Shown one piece after another: positions 50,101 to 58,468 of a DNA stretch of 64,000 nucleotides (position 1 is its first letter; each line of letters begins with the position of its first letter). The position numbers were made by a program, and so were the translations under genes. Source of the stretch: Xylophilus rhododendri (GTDB lineage Bacteria; Pseudomonadota; Gammaproteobacteria; Burkholderiales; Burkholderiaceae_C). The stretch lies in assembly GCF_009906855.1 (NCBI RefSeq), contig NZ_CP047650.1:2790001-2854000 (forward strand), written 5' to 3'. The notes beneath the pieces were generated by a model, which did not search any database, had not been told where the DNA came from, and saw only the letters and a list, made by a program, of their open reading frames with translations.

Positions 50101-50588
50101 AAGCACCGCTGGGCAGCCACAACCGCGCCACCGTCGATGCGGCGTTCAGCTTCACCAACGCTGCGTCTTCGCTGTCGGCCCGCTATTCGGTCGATGACCT
50201 CACCACGGTGTCCAGCGACGCGCTCGGCCTGCTCAAGGAAGTGCGCAATGTCAGCCAGGGCGTCGCCGCGTTCGGACTGAGCAATCAGGCCAAGCCGGGG
50301 CAGACGCTGGAATACCGGATCACCTACACGAACAAGGCCGCGGAGCCTTTGCGGGGGCTGGTCATCAACGACAACACCCCTGCCTACACCAGCTTTGTCG
50401 GCGCCTCTGTCGGCAGCACGCCGGCCTCCCTCACCGGCTGCCACAAGATCACGCCGGCCGACGCCAGCGCGGTGGACTGCACGCAGGACCAGAAGCCCGG
50501 CGGCAAGGGCGGCCTGAGCTGGACCTTCGACGGCGAGCTGTCGCCCGGCGCCTCGGGCGCCGTCCTGTTCCAGGTCATCCTGGACTGA
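47169..50588 (+). CDS. Large secreted multi-domain surface protein (DUF11 / SdrD-B-like)
   Basis: A 1139-residue exported protein. The signal peptide has an unusually long n-region (hydrophobic core AAAWLSAAMVVPVWAQ, cleavage near 43). Module A (about 46-160) and module A' (about 636-742) share the pattern V-x-I-x-T-x6-G-x-F-x-Y ... CTFIN and look like copies of one domain. Between them are a DUF11-like domain (about 161-300), another beta domain (about 310-450) and a jelly-roll, galactose-binding-like domain (about 456-635: SPFSNANWIS, DFTLAGNIDPATFVLGLNFL, GWKPGANSLFVKT). An SdrD-B-like repeat follows (GRVFSDNGMESG, about 753-850) and a final DUF11 (about 1020-1139). No membrane anchor, LPXTG or barrel is visible, so how it stays on the surface is unclear. 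Function unknown; probably adhesive. Confidence 0.82.
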   Translation: MSTLIFLFSTLLHRLTTAIYSGRNLRWAAAWLSAAMVVPVWAQSAPTVRITTIATNGVGNFGYGLTGITGGAAENIHVASAGVPVPGVTHTGTTGVAASVDQSNPQPGWPLQPVSVSCVDTNATSSGNAAGNLATVSGHIATLPANVMVQNARIQCTFINTMPAYTALTSSGPVSANAADTVAYAINLVNIGPVPTTMALTIQDQLPPGAVATGASPGAGIQSVDCGTLPSAPGALLTCRLATSPTGIALGATGSFSLSVTMPYVNTVVPVVNHLSASTDAVGVPAVAPGPACVQDAKTNCSSTTVIVGLAPLQAAMRFSPEVIGPYGPVFTTMTVTVTNPNPVDVVWTALGVPYPVDVFNSDELTSKTTCPAGWVKPYQTYDGMIAHSGGVELHDATIPAHGSCQMITDLTSVRPGQYTTTIAANTLASYNAPATPTATSAQFEVREFPYVLPAAQPVSCRTSGFVFNTAYASDSSFKPLYAQDDHWMVGVGTAAGPSSVAVWKPAVVAFPKLAVGTWAVSPFSNANWISALSNAAHVGEFVYYRYDFTLAGNIDPATFVLGLNFLADDRVVSIYANEVVNSFQGSGYFSIATQGVANVSQGWKPGANSLFVKTSDNYNLTALMVQGRINAVCASSTVTIKTVSEGGTGAFSYSGSNGFTSQDITTTAAGVAVTGAPTRLGALNVATKITQAAKQGFKLRSASCSGLPGGGTATQTPDGSLQLNAAAVVEGGNIVCTFINAAEAPSSASGGSGRVFSDNGMESGIANDAVANGGERGLPGVEVSLTDCAGKSLAKATTDGDGAYRLPAPAEIATGAALCVEVARSPARTSTGASIGGTALQPGVAFAAAPNTLTLASDTRTDRIAFTWTGTPPEGLNFASVPLSTFLQPGLRNGLPGSHVGHGHIFTAGTLGQVSFSVADSVSSPASAGWSEQIFADPGCTGSLQGGAARLFPPAVPQPVTPGQVVCVVMLQSVPQQAPLGSHNRATVDAAFSFTNAASSLSARYSVDDLTTVSSDALGLLKEVRNVSQGVAAFGLSNQAKPGQTLEYRITYTNKAAEPLRGLVINDNTPAYTSFVGASVGSTPASLTGCHKITPADASAVDCTQDQKPGGKGGLSWTFDGELSPGASGAVLFQVILD

Positions 50589-50637
50589 TGCGGCCGCCGG
50601 CCGGGGCCGGGCGCGCGGCACGCGACAATGCCGCTCC

Positions 50638-51549
50638 ATGCCCTCGCACCCAGACCACGCCCCGACCCCGCCCAGCCACGCCGACGCCGCCGTGCGCGCG
50701 GCCGCCGGCACCCGCAGCACCTGGGTCAGCGTGGCGGTCAACCTGGGGCTGGCCTCGCTGCAGTTCGCCATCGGCATCTTCTCGGCCTCGCAGGGCCTGA
50801 TCGCCGACGGCCTGCATTCGCTGACCGACCTGCTCAGCGACATCATCGTGCTGGTGGCCGGCCCGCAGAGCCGCAAGGAGGCGGACGCGGAACACCCCTA
50901 CGGCCACCAGCGCTTCGAGACCGCCGCCACGCTGGCGCTGGGGGTGCTGATGCTGGTGGTGGGCATCGGCATGGTGGCCTCCGCCGTCGTGCGGCTGGAG
51001 GCGCCCGAGGCGGTGCCGCCGGTGCATGCGGTGGCGCTGGGGGTGGCGGTGCTGGCGCTGGTCGCCAAGGAGGGGCTCTTCCGCTACATGCTGGCCATCG
51101 CCGAGCGGCTGCGCTCCACCCTGCTGGTGGCCAATGCCTGGCATGCGCGCTCGGACGCGGCGTCCTCGCTGGTGGTGGGCATCGGCATCGTCGGCAATCT
51201 CTGCGGCTATCCGCTGCTCGACCCGATCGCCGCGCTGATCGTCGGCGGCATGGTGGCCCACATGGGCTGGAAGTTCGGCTGGGGTGCGCTGCAGGACCTG
51301 ATGGACCGCGGCGCGGACGCCGAGGCCCTGGCCGCCATCACCGCCACGCTGGCCGCCACGCCCGGCGTGCGCGGCGTGCACGACCTGCGCACCCGCCGCA
51401 TGGGTGACCTGCTGGCGGTGGATGCGCATCTGGAGGTCGACGGCGCGCTGACCGTGGCCGCCGCCCACGAGATCACGGTGGAAGCCCGCCGACGGGTGAT
51501 GGCCGAGCACAAGGTGCTCAGCGTCATGACGCACCTGGATCCGGTCTGA
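50638..51549 (+). CDS. Cation diffusion facilitator (CDF) metal efflux transporter
   Basis: A 303-residue CDF antiporter that exports divalent metal (zinc, iron or cobalt type) for protons. The intramembrane metal site pairs are DGLHSLTDLLSD in helix 2 and NAWHARSDAASS in helix 5; GLIADG is the family signature near the start of helix 2. Six helices fill residues 25-205 and the cytosolic C-domain (GVRGVHDLRTRRMGDLLAVD; final VMTHLDP) is intact. An N-terminal His/Pro stretch (SHPDHAPTPPSHAD) may bind metal. It starts 49 bases after the surface-protein stop, without evident shared function. Metal specificity is not assigned. Confidence 0.9.
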   Translation: MPSHPDHAPTPPSHADAAVRAAAGTRSTWVSVAVNLGLASLQFAIGIFSASQGLIADGLHSLTDLLSDIIVLVAGPQSRKEADAEHPYGHQRFETAATLALGVLMLVVGIGMVASAVVRLEAPEAVPPVHAVALGVAVLALVAKEGLFRYMLAIAERLRSTLLVANAWHARSDAASSLVVGIGIVGNLCGYPLLDPIAALIVGGMVAHMGWKFGWGALQDLMDRGADAEALAAITATLAATPGVRGVHDLRTRRMGDLLAVDAHLEVDGALTVAAAHEITVEARRRVMAEHKVLSVMTHLDPV

Positions 51550-51556
51550 CCGCGCC

Positions 51557-53068
51557 TCAGGCCGGCACGGCCTGGCGGATGCAGCGCACCACGATCTCGA
51601 AGGGCGCCAGCATCTGCTCCTGCGGCACGCTGGCGAAGCCCAGCAGCAGGCCGCTGCGGCGCCTGCGGCCCAGGTAGTAGCGCGACAGCGGCCGCACCAG
51701 CACGCCCTGCGCGGCGCAGGCCTCGGTGACGGCCACGTCGTCCATGCCCTCGGGCAGGGCCAGCACCAGGTGCAGGCCGGCGCCGGTGTCGTACTCGTGG
51801 ATCCAGTCGGCGCCCAGCCACTGCTGCACCAGGGCGATCAGGAAGGCCCGGCGCGCCGCATACACCAGGCGCATCTTGCGGATGTGGGCGGCGTACAGGC
51901 CGCTGTCGATGAACTCGGCCAGCGCCGCCTGCATCAGCATGTGGCCGCCGCGGTAGAGCTCGGACTGGGCGGTTCGGAAGGCCGTCGCCACCGAGGCCGG
52001 CACCACCATGTAGGCGATGCGCAGGCCCGGGTAGAGCGTCTTGCTGAAGGTGCCGACGTAGATCACCTGCGCGGCGGGCGCGTTCGGCAGCAGGCCCTGC
52101 AGCGAGGCGATGGGCTGGCCGGCGAAGCGGAATTCGCTGTCGTAGTCGTCCTCCACCACCCAGGTGCCGTCGCGCGCCGCATGGGCCAGCAGATCGAGCC
52201 GGCGCGACATGCTCATCACCGCGCCCAGCGGGTACTGGTGCGAGGGTGTGACGAAGGCGAAGCGCGGCGCCTGCGCGGCGGGCCGGTCGCCCGGCGGCGG
52301 CCGCATGCCTTCGGCATCCACCGGCAGGGGCTTGAGCCGGATGCCGTTGATCTCCAGCACGCTGCGGGTACCCCAGTAGCCCGGCTCCTCCACCCAGGCG
52401 GTGTCGCCGGGATCGCCCAGCACCCGGGTGATCAGGTCGATGGCCTGGTGCACGCCTTCGGTCACCACGATCTGCTCCGGCTCGCACACCACCGACCGCG
52501 CCTGGCGCAGATAGACGGCCAGGCTGCGGTGCAGCGCCGGATGGCCGCCGCCGGCCGCATAACTCAGCATGGCCGGCGACTGGCTGCGCGCCAGCCGCGC
52601 CACGATCTTGGCCAGCTTCTGCTGCGGCACCTGGGTGATGTCGGGCAGGCCGGGCATGAAGGCGCCCCACTGGCGGGTCTGCGCCAGGGCCTTGTCGATC
52701 ACCTGGCGGCCGCGCCGCGAAAGGCGCGCGGCGACCGCCGGCGCACCATGGGTGCTGGCCATCGCGGCGCGCGGCAGCGAAGGCGGGTCGGGTATGCGGT
52801 CGGCCACATAGGTGCCGCTGCCGGTCAGGCCCTTGGCATAACCCTCGGCCATCAGCTGCTCGTAGGCATGCATCACCGTGTTGCGCGAGATGCCCAGCTG
52901 CGCCGCCAGGTCGCGCGAGGGCGGCAGGCGGCTGGCGGCCGGCAGGCTGGCGTCGTGGATCGCGCCGCGCAGGCATTCGTAGAGCATGCGGTTGATGGCG
53001 CCGTCGGGCCGCGCCTTGCGCTCGGCTTCCAGCCGCTGGGCCAGCAGGTCGACACTGATCGGTTTCAA
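51557..53068 (-). CDS. MocR/GabR-type transcriptional regulator (GntR-HTH plus aminotransferase domain)
   Basis: A 503-residue PLP-dependent regulator. A GntR winged helix occupies residues 20-90 (SRDLAAQLGISRNTVMHAYE, GYAKGLTGSGTYVADR), joined by a linker to a fold-type I aminotransferase domain with the PLP Lys in GTFSKTLYPGLRIAYMV and an aspartate in VVEDDYDSEF. By GabR precedent it senses GABA bound to PLP and activates gabT-gabD, which are divergently transcribed from a 103-base shared gap, while repressing itself. Start at 53068 (MKPISVDLLAQ). The control of gabTD is inferred from position. Confidence 0.9.
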   Translation of the reverse strand: MKPISVDLLAQRLEAERKARPDGAINRMLYECLRGAIHDASLPAASRLPPSRDLAAQLGISRNTVMHAYEQLMAEGYAKGLTGSGTYVADRIPDPPSLPRAAMASTHGAPAVAARLSRRGRQVIDKALAQTRQWGAFMPGLPDITQVPQQKLAKIVARLARSQSPAMLSYAAGGGHPALHRSLAVYLRQARSVVCEPEQIVVTEGVHQAIDLITRVLGDPGDTAWVEEPGYWGTRSVLEINGIRLKPLPVDAEGMRPPPGDRPAAQAPRFAFVTPSHQYPLGAVMSMSRRLDLLAHAARDGTWVVEDDYDSEFRFAGQPIASLQGLLPNAPAAQVIYVGTFSKTLYPGLRIAYMVVPASVATAFRTAQSELYRGGHMLMQAALAEFIDSGLYAAHIRKMRLVYAARRAFLIALVQQWLGADWIHEYDTGAGLHLVLALPEGMDDVAVTEACAAQGVLVRPLSRYYLGRRRRSGLLLGFASVPQEQMLAPFEIVVRCIRQAVPA

Positions 53069-53100
53069 TTGGCACCATCCATCCGGTGAAAGCGGAACTG

Positions 53101-53128
53101 GATTATAGGACCGCTTGGGCCTGTAATC
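53101..53128. promoter_or_regulatory. Candidate MocR operator between the regulator gene and gabT
   Basis: GATTATAGG and CCTGTAATC form imperfect nine-base arms (one mismatch) around a 10-base spacer, midway between the divergent genes. TATAAT, read on the minus strand within the left arm, can serve as the regulator's -10, which would allow autorepression. Confidence 0.45.
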
Positions 53129-53171
53129 GGGGCCGCATCCTTCCCCTCATTCCACCCTGACGAGCATCGCC

Positions 53172-54458
53172 ATGAACAACCAGCAAATCGAACAACGCCG
53201 CATCGCCGCCGCTCCCCGTGGCGTGGGCGTCATGTGCAACTTCTACGCGGACCGCGCCGAGAACGCCACCGTCTGGGACGTGGAAGGCCGCGCCTACACC
53301 GACTTCGCCGCCGGCATCGCGGTGCTCAACACCGGCCACCGCCATCCCAAGGTGATCGCCGCCATCCAGGCGCAGCTCGACCGCTTCACCCACACCTCCT
53401 ACCAGATCGTGCCCTACGAAAGCGCGGTGTCGCTGCTGGAGCGCATCAACGCGGTCGCGCCCATCGCCGGCCCCAAGAAGAGCGCGCTCTTCACCACCGG
53501 CGCCGAGGCGGTCGAGAACGCCATCAAGATCGCCCGTTCCTACACCGGCCGCCCGGGCATCGTGGCCTTCGGCGGCGGCTTCCACGGCCGCACCATGATG
53601 GGCCTGGCGCTGACCGGCAAGGTCGCGCCCTACAAGATCGGCTTCGGTCCCTTCCCGGGCGATGTCTACCACCTGCCCTTCCCCAACGCCGTGCACGGCG
53701 TGAGCGTGGCCGACAGCCTGGAGGCGCTGACCCAGCTCTTCAAGTGCGACATCGAGGCCAGCCGCGTGGCCGCGATCATCATCGAGCCGGTGCAGGGCGA
53801 AGGCGGCTTCAACATCGCGCCAGCCGAACTCATGGTGAAGCTGCGCGAGGTGTGCGATGCCAACGGCATCCTGCTGATCGCCGACGAGGTGCAGACCGGT
53901 TTCGGCCGCACCGGCAAGATGTTCGCGATGGAGCACCACACCGTGAAGCCCGACATCGTGACCATGGCCAAGAGCCTGGCCGGCGGCATGCCGCTGTCGG
54001 CTGTCTGCGGCCGCGCCGAGGTGATGGACGCACCCGCGCCCGGCGGCCTGGGCGGCACCTATGCCGGCAACCCGCTGGCCGTGGCCGCCTCGCATGCGGT
54101 GATCGATGCGATCCAGGAAGAGAAGCTGCTGGAGCGTTCGGTCAAGCTCGGCGCCCGCCTGCAGGAATACCTGGCCGACTGGCGTGAACGCAGCCCGCTG
54201 ATCGCCGATGTGCGCGGCCTGGGCTCGATGGTGGCGATGGAGTTCGTCGGCACCGACGGCAAGCCCAGCGCGGCCCTGGTCGCCAAGGTGCAGCAGGAAG
54301 CCCTGTCGCGCGGCCTGCTGCTGCTGAGTTGCGGTGTGTACGGCAACGTGATCCGTTTCCTCTACCCGCTGACGATTCCCGAAGACCAGTTCGAAGCCGC
54401 CCTGGTGACCCTGGGCGAGGCCCTGGCCGTCGCGCTCGAAACCACCGTCGCCGCCTGA
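53172..54458 (+). CDS. gabT: 4-aminobutyrate aminotransferase
   Basis: A 428-residue class III aminotransferase converting GABA and 2-oxoglutarate to succinate semialdehyde and glutamate. Signatures: DFAAGIAVLNTGHRHPKVIA, TTGAEAVENAIKIAR, GGGFHGRTMMGLALTGK, ADEVQTGFGRTGKMFAMEHH and the PLP Lys in VTMAKSLAGGMPLSAV. Start MNNQQIEQRR at 53172. First gene of gabT-gabD, ten bases before gabD. Sequence is of the GabT rather than the PuuE or ornithine type as far as can be judged by eye. Regulated most likely by the divergent MocR protein. Confidence 0.93.
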   Translation: MNNQQIEQRRIAAAPRGVGVMCNFYADRAENATVWDVEGRAYTDFAAGIAVLNTGHRHPKVIAAIQAQLDRFTHTSYQIVPYESAVSLLERINAVAPIAGPKKSALFTTGAEAVENAIKIARSYTGRPGIVAFGGGFHGRTMMGLALTGKVAPYKIGFGPFPGDVYHLPFPNAVHGVSVADSLEALTQLFKCDIEASRVAAIIIEPVQGEGGFNIAPAELMVKLREVCDANGILLIADEVQTGFGRTGKMFAMEHHTVKPDIVTMAKSLAGGMPLSAVCGRAEVMDAPAPGGLGGTYAGNPLAVAASHAVIDAIQEEKLLERSVKLGARLQEYLADWRERSPLIADVRGLGSMVAMEFVGTDGKPSAALVAKVQQEALSRGLLLLSCGVYGNVIRFLYPLTIPEDQFEAALVTLGEALAVALETTVAA

Positions 54459-54468
54459 GGAACACGCC

Positions 54469-55947
54469 ATGGACATGAAGACCTCGCCGCTGGCCCTGCT
54501 CAACGACCCGAGCCTGCTCAAGACCGATGCGCTGATCGACGGCCAGTGGGTCAAGGGCGCCGCCCGCTTCGATGTGAACGATCCGGCCACCGGCCTGAAG
54601 CTCGCCGACGTGCCCAACCTGGGCGCAGCCGATGCCGAGTACGCGATCAACGCCGCCAACGCCGCCTGGCCCGCCTGGCGCGCCAAGACCGGCAAGCAGC
54701 GCCACGCCATCCTGCTCAAGTGGTTCGAGCTGTTGATGGCCAACCAGGAAGACCTGGGCCGCATCATGACCGCCGAGCAGGGCAAGCCCTTCGCCGAGGC
54801 CAAGGGTGAGGTCAGCTACGCGGCCAGCTTCGTCGAATGGTTCGCGGAAGAAGCAAAGCGCATCAACGGCGAGGCCCTGCCGCAGTTCGACAACAACCGG
54901 CGCCTGCTGGTGCTCAAGCAATCCGTCGGCGTCTGCGCCGCGATCACGCCCTGGAACTTCCCCCTGGCCATGATCACCCGCAAGGTCGCACCCGCGCTGG
55001 CCGCCGGCTGCCCCGTCGTCATCAAGCCAGCCGAGCTGACCCCGCTGACCGCGCTCGCCGCAGCCGAACTGGCCGTGCGCGCCGGCATCCCGGCGGGTGT
55101 GCTCAACCTGCTGACCGCCGACAGCGAGAACTCGATCGCCATCGGCAAGGTGCTCTGCGCCTCGGACATCGTGCGCCACATCAGCTTCACCGGCTCCACC
55201 GAAGTGGGCCGCATCCTGATGGCGCAGAGCGCGCCCACCGTCAAGAAGATGTCGCTGGAACTGGGCGGCAACGCACCCTTCATCGTCTTCAATGACGCCG
55301 ACATCGATTCGGCCGTGGAAGGCGCCATCGCCAGCAAGTACCGCAATGCCGGCCAGACCTGCGTCTGCGCCAACCGGCTGTATGTGCAGGACGGCGTGTA
55401 CGAGCAGTTCATCGAGAAGTTCTCGGCCAAGGTCAAGAGCCTGAAGGTGGGCAACGGTTTCGACGAGGGCGTGGTGCAGGGCCCGCTGATCGAGCCGGCG
55501 GCCATCGCCAAGGTGCAGAAGCATCTGGACGATGCGCTGGCCAAGGGCGCGCGCATCACCGCGGGCGGCGAGAAGATGGAAGGCCAGTTCTTCCAGCCGA
55601 CCGTGGTGGCCGATGCCACGCCCGACATGCTGTGCGCCCGCGAAGAGACCTTCGGTCCCTTCGCTCCGGTCTTCCGTTTCAAGGAAGAGCAGGAAGCCAT
55701 CGACGCGGCCAACAACACCGAGTTCGGCCTGGCCAGCTACTTCTACAGCCGCGACGTGGGCCGCATCTTCCGCGTGGCCGAGGCGCTGGAGTACGGCATG
55801 GTGGGCATCAACGCGGGCGTGATCGCCACCGAGCACGTGCCCTTCGGCGGCGTCAAGCAATCGGGCCTGGGCCGCGAGGGTTCGCACCACGGCATCGACG
55901 ACTATGTCGAGCTGAAGTACCTCTGCCTGGGCGATATCCAGCAGTAG
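54469..55947 (+). CDS. gabD: NADP-dependent succinate-semialdehyde dehydrogenase
   Basis: A 492-residue aldehyde dehydrogenase oxidising succinate semialdehyde to succinate, so the gabT product enters the TCA cycle. Catalytic Glu in LELGGNAPFIVFNDADID and Cys in GQTCVCANRLYV; the cofactor segment AITPWNFPLAMITRKVAPAL is typical of GabD, as is the C-terminal PFGGVKQSGLGREGS. A start at 54469 (MDMKTSPLAL) with GAGGAACACGCC just upstream follows gabT closely. The gene ends eight bases before a convergent hypothetical gene. Length is usual (480-490). Confidence 0.94.
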   Translation: MDMKTSPLALLNDPSLLKTDALIDGQWVKGAARFDVNDPATGLKLADVPNLGAADAEYAINAANAAWPAWRAKTGKQRHAILLKWFELLMANQEDLGRIMTAEQGKPFAEAKGEVSYAASFVEWFAEEAKRINGEALPQFDNNRRLLVLKQSVGVCAAITPWNFPLAMITRKVAPALAAGCPVVIKPAELTPLTALAAAELAVRAGIPAGVLNLLTADSENSIAIGKVLCASDIVRHISFTGSTEVGRILMAQSAPTVKKMSLELGGNAPFIVFNDADIDSAVEGAIASKYRNAGQTCVCANRLYVQDGVYEQFIEKFSAKVKSLKVGNGFDEGVVQGPLIEPAAIAKVQKHLDDALAKGARITAGGEKMEGQFFQPTVVADATPDMLCAREETFGPFAPVFRFKEEQEAIDAANNTEFGLASYFYSRDVGRIFRVAEALEYGMVGINAGVIATEHVPFGGVKQSGLGREGSHHGIDDYVELKYLCLGDIQQ

Positions 55948-55954
55948 TACAGCC

Positions 55955-57118
55955 TCAGTCGTCGGTGTCGCCCGCCCCTTGCGGGCTGCTTGCCGGTCCC
56001 GCATAGGCCGACAGCCCGAGGGACTGCCGCAAGGTATCGATGCCCCTCTGGAACTCGTCGGCCGGCGTGTCCGAGTCGAGCTTGGCCAGGATGCCGGCGC
56101 GCAGGATGGCCCGCGCCGCATCCACACGCCTGGCCATGCCGGGCTGCGGTGGCGGGGCCACCTCGTTGCCGAGCAGCGTCGTCGATTCCTTGAGGTCGTG
56201 GCAGAAGGAATGCAGCAGCACGAGATTGCGGCGCAGGCTGGCGATCTCGCCATTGCTGTGGGTCTTGCCGGTGGTCTTGTCCACCTCGGTTTCGTAGCTG
56301 CGCATGACCTGGCTGAAGTAGGCCGCGTGCCGGTGGGGATTGACGTCGGGATCGATGCAGACATCCAGGTAGCGCCGGTAGACCTTGGCGCGATAAGCCT
56401 TGTCCGCCAGCCTGGCGGTGAGCCCGGTGAGTTGCGCGGCGATGGCTCCGTATTCGGCGATGGGCGGGGCGCCATCGACCAGCTCCCGCAACTCGGACAG
56501 CCGCATCTCGGTCTGCGCCAGCAGGATGAAGGAGCTCCATTCGGGGCGGTCCTGCTTGAGCTGTTGCGCGCTCTTGACCAGGATGCGTGCGTAGCGCATC
56601 ACGTGATCGAGCTTGGCGGCGAAGTCGGCGAGCTGGCCGGCATCCGGCCGCAGGCCGGTGTGCTCGTCGATGCGGCGGCTGAATGCGGTCGTCACCCGCT
56701 TGTGGAAATCCTCGCGCAGCGGGCCGGCGTGGGGATCGTCGGGGTCGAGCACCTCACCCATGCACATGCCCATGTACTGCCTGAACAGCTGGTCGGGATG
56801 GCGGATCAGGTAGGCGGGTCCGCCCGTCGGGGCCTTGGTGCTGGCGGTGACGCTCGCCTTGCGCAAGGCCATCGGTGTGGCCGCGCTGGCGGTCTCGGTT
56901 TCGATATCGGTGTTGGTGTTGGTATCGGGCTGCTGGAAGTTCTCGGCGAACGCGTCGGGATGGATGGGCGGCGGGTCGCCCAGCTGGTGACCCAGTCCCT
57001 GCAGCACGCCGTCTCCGGTGCCTTCGTTGCGGGTGACACGGGGCATCCCCGCCGCGAACGCCAGGCCCGCCGTCAGGGCGAGGAATCGCGTGAGCGAGCT
57101 TGCGAAATCGATCTTCAT
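55955..57118 (-). CDS. Secreted protein of unknown function, 387 residues
   Basis: Not recognised. An N-terminal signal peptide (FASSLTRFLALTAGLAFAAG) implies export. A disordered segment follows (about 25-90), holding the low-complexity TNTNTDIETETAS and Ala/Thr runs, then a predominantly helical domain (about 95-380) rich in Arg, Leu and Ala with motifs RQYMGMCMGEVLDPDD, DHVMRYARILVKSAQQLKQD, KAYRAKVYRRYLDVCIDPDV and LLHSFCHDLKES. The final residues are polar (GAGDTDD). No enzymatic motif is evident. It is a single gene, convergent with gabD and divergent from the metal-binding protein. Exported helical orphan; an effector-like or periplasmic role is possible but unsupported. Confidence 0.6.
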   Translation of the reverse strand: MKIDFASSLTRFLALTAGLAFAAGMPRVTRNEGTGDGVLQGLGHQLGDPPPIHPDAFAENFQQPDTNTNTDIETETASAATPMALRKASVTASTKAPTGGPAYLIRHPDQLFRQYMGMCMGEVLDPDDPHAGPLREDFHKRVTTAFSRRIDEHTGLRPDAGQLADFAAKLDHVMRYARILVKSAQQLKQDRPEWSSFILLAQTEMRLSELRELVDGAPPIAEYGAIAAQLTGLTARLADKAYRAKVYRRYLDVCIDPDVNPHRHAAYFSQVMRSYETEVDKTTGKTHSNGEIASLRRNLVLLHSFCHDLKESTTLLGNEVAPPPQPGMARRVDAARAILRAGILAKLDSDTPADEFQRGIDTLRQSLGLSAYAGPASSPQGAGDTDD

Positions 57119-57255
57119 GCCAGGCCTCCATCCTCGGGTTGTGATGACCCGGCCAGATTAGGTGGCGCCGTCAGGGGCTTCTGCGGAGCATGGCGAACGG
57201 CCGGCCGTGACCGCGCAAAATGGCCATCTCATCCCAGCACGTTTCAGGAGCCCCC

Positions 57256-57450
57256 ATGCAGGAGCAATTCAAGGTCGAAGGCATGAGCTGCCAGCATTGC
57301 GTCAAGGCCGTCACCCAGGCCATCCAGGACCTCGATCCCGACGCGCAGGTCAAGATCGACCTGCCCAGCGGCCGGGTCGATGTCAGCGCCGCCAGCCCGC
57401 GCGAGGAGATCCGCCAGGCGATCCAGGAGGCGGGCTACCAGGCGGCCTGA
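57256..57450 (+). CDS. Heavy-metal-associated (CopZ-like) copper chaperone
   Basis: A 64-residue HMA-fold protein with the CxxC metal site in VEGMSCQHCVKAVTQAI and the usual ferredoxin-like strands (QVKIDLPSGRVDVS, then EEIRQAIQEAGYQA). Such free-standing HMA proteins carry Cu(I) to a P-type ATPase. The start at 57256 has CAGGAG six bases upstream. No copper ATPase or CueR regulator gene is in the window. It is convergent with rdgC, with one base between the stop codons. Confidence 0.85.
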   Translation: MQEQFKVEGMSCQHCVKAVTQAIQDLDPDAQVKIDLPSGRVDVSAASPREEIRQAIQEAGYQAA

Positions 57451-57451
57451 A

Positions 57452-58468
57452 TCAGAAGGGCGCGTCGTCGTCGCTGTGCGGGGCCTGGGCTTCGGCCGGC
57501 GTCACCTTCGAGGAGGTGACGGCTGCCGTCGGCGTGGCCGCCGGGGCGCCGTCCAGCGCCGCGGGCATGCCGCCGGCCGGCATTTCGCCGCCCAGGGCTT
57601 CCAGCAGCTCGGGCAGCAGCTGGCCCAGCTCGCCGGTGGAGATGGCCGCATCGGCATCGAAGCCGTCTTCCTTCTTGTTGGCGCCGCCGCCTTCGAACAC
57701 GCCTTCGAGGAAGGTGATCTTTTTCAGCTGCAGGCCTTCGGTCAGCACGAAGGCGACGCGGTCCTGCCAGGTCAGCGCCAGGCGGGTGGGCAGCTTGCCC
57801 TGCTCGATATGGCCGCGGATCTCCTCGATGTCCAGCGGATGGCGGGCGTAGCGCACCACCGCCTTGGATTCGTCGGAAGCCTTCAGCTCGCATTCGCGGT
57901 CGACGGAAAAGCCCGCGGGCGGCTCCTGGCTGATCAGCCAGTCCGACATCGCGGCCTGCGCGCTCTGCTGGGTGTAGAGCGGCACCACGGTGATGCCGGG
58001 CAGGGCATCGACCAGGGCGGTCACCACCTCGTCGGCACGGGCGTTGGCAGAGGTGCCGACCACCAGCCAGCCGTCCTGCGGATCCAGCCACACCGGCGTG
58101 GCGCCCTGGCGGGTGAAGGCCATGGGCAGCAGCTGCAGCAGAACGTCTTCCTTGAGTTCCTTGGCTTCCTTGCGGCCGGGCTTGCGGCCGGTTTCCTTCT
58201 CGATCTGGGCGATGCGCTCCTCGAGCTTGCGGCGCACCACGGTGCCGGGCACGACCTTGGCCTCGACCATGAACTTCATGATCCATTGGCCGCCGATGGA
58301 TTCGACCAGCGGCGCATGGGCTTCGCCACGCGGCTCGACCCAGCCGGCCGAACGTTCCTGCGAGGCGCCGCAGGGCGCGAAGCGGGCCTTGTCCAGGCCT
58401 TCTTCCAGTTTCAACAGGGCATCGCCCTCGGGTGGGGTGATGCGGTAGACGATGAGGTTCTTGAACAC
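57452..58468 (-). CDS. rdgC: Recombination-associated protein RdgC
   Basis: A 338-residue RdgC, a DNA-binding ring protein that restrains RecA and affects replication-fork recombination. Signatures: MFKNLIVYRITPPEG start, MVEAKVVPGTVVRRKLEER, KEAKELKEDVLLQLLPMAFT and the CELKASDESKAVVRYARHPL. The C-terminal 60 residues (Ala/Pro/Ser-rich, ending DDDAPF) extend beyond E. coli RdgC (303) and appear disordered, resembling acidic tails of ssDNA-associated proteins. Monocistronic; convergent with the HMA gene. Confidence 0.93.
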   Translation of the reverse strand: MFKNLIVYRITPPEGDALLKLEEGLDKARFAPCGASQERSAGWVEPRGEAHAPLVESIGGQWIMKFMVEAKVVPGTVVRRKLEERIAQIEKETGRKPGRKEAKELKEDVLLQLLPMAFTRQGATPVWLDPQDGWLVVGTSANARADEVVTALVDALPGITVVPLYTQQSAQAAMSDWLISQEPPAGFSVDRECELKASDESKAVVRYARHPLDIEEIRGHIEQGKLPTRLALTWQDRVAFVLTEGLQLKKITFLEGVFEGGGANKKEDGFDADAAISTGELGQLLPELLEALGGEMPAGGMPAALDGAPAATPTAAVTSSKVTPAEAQAPHSDDDAPF

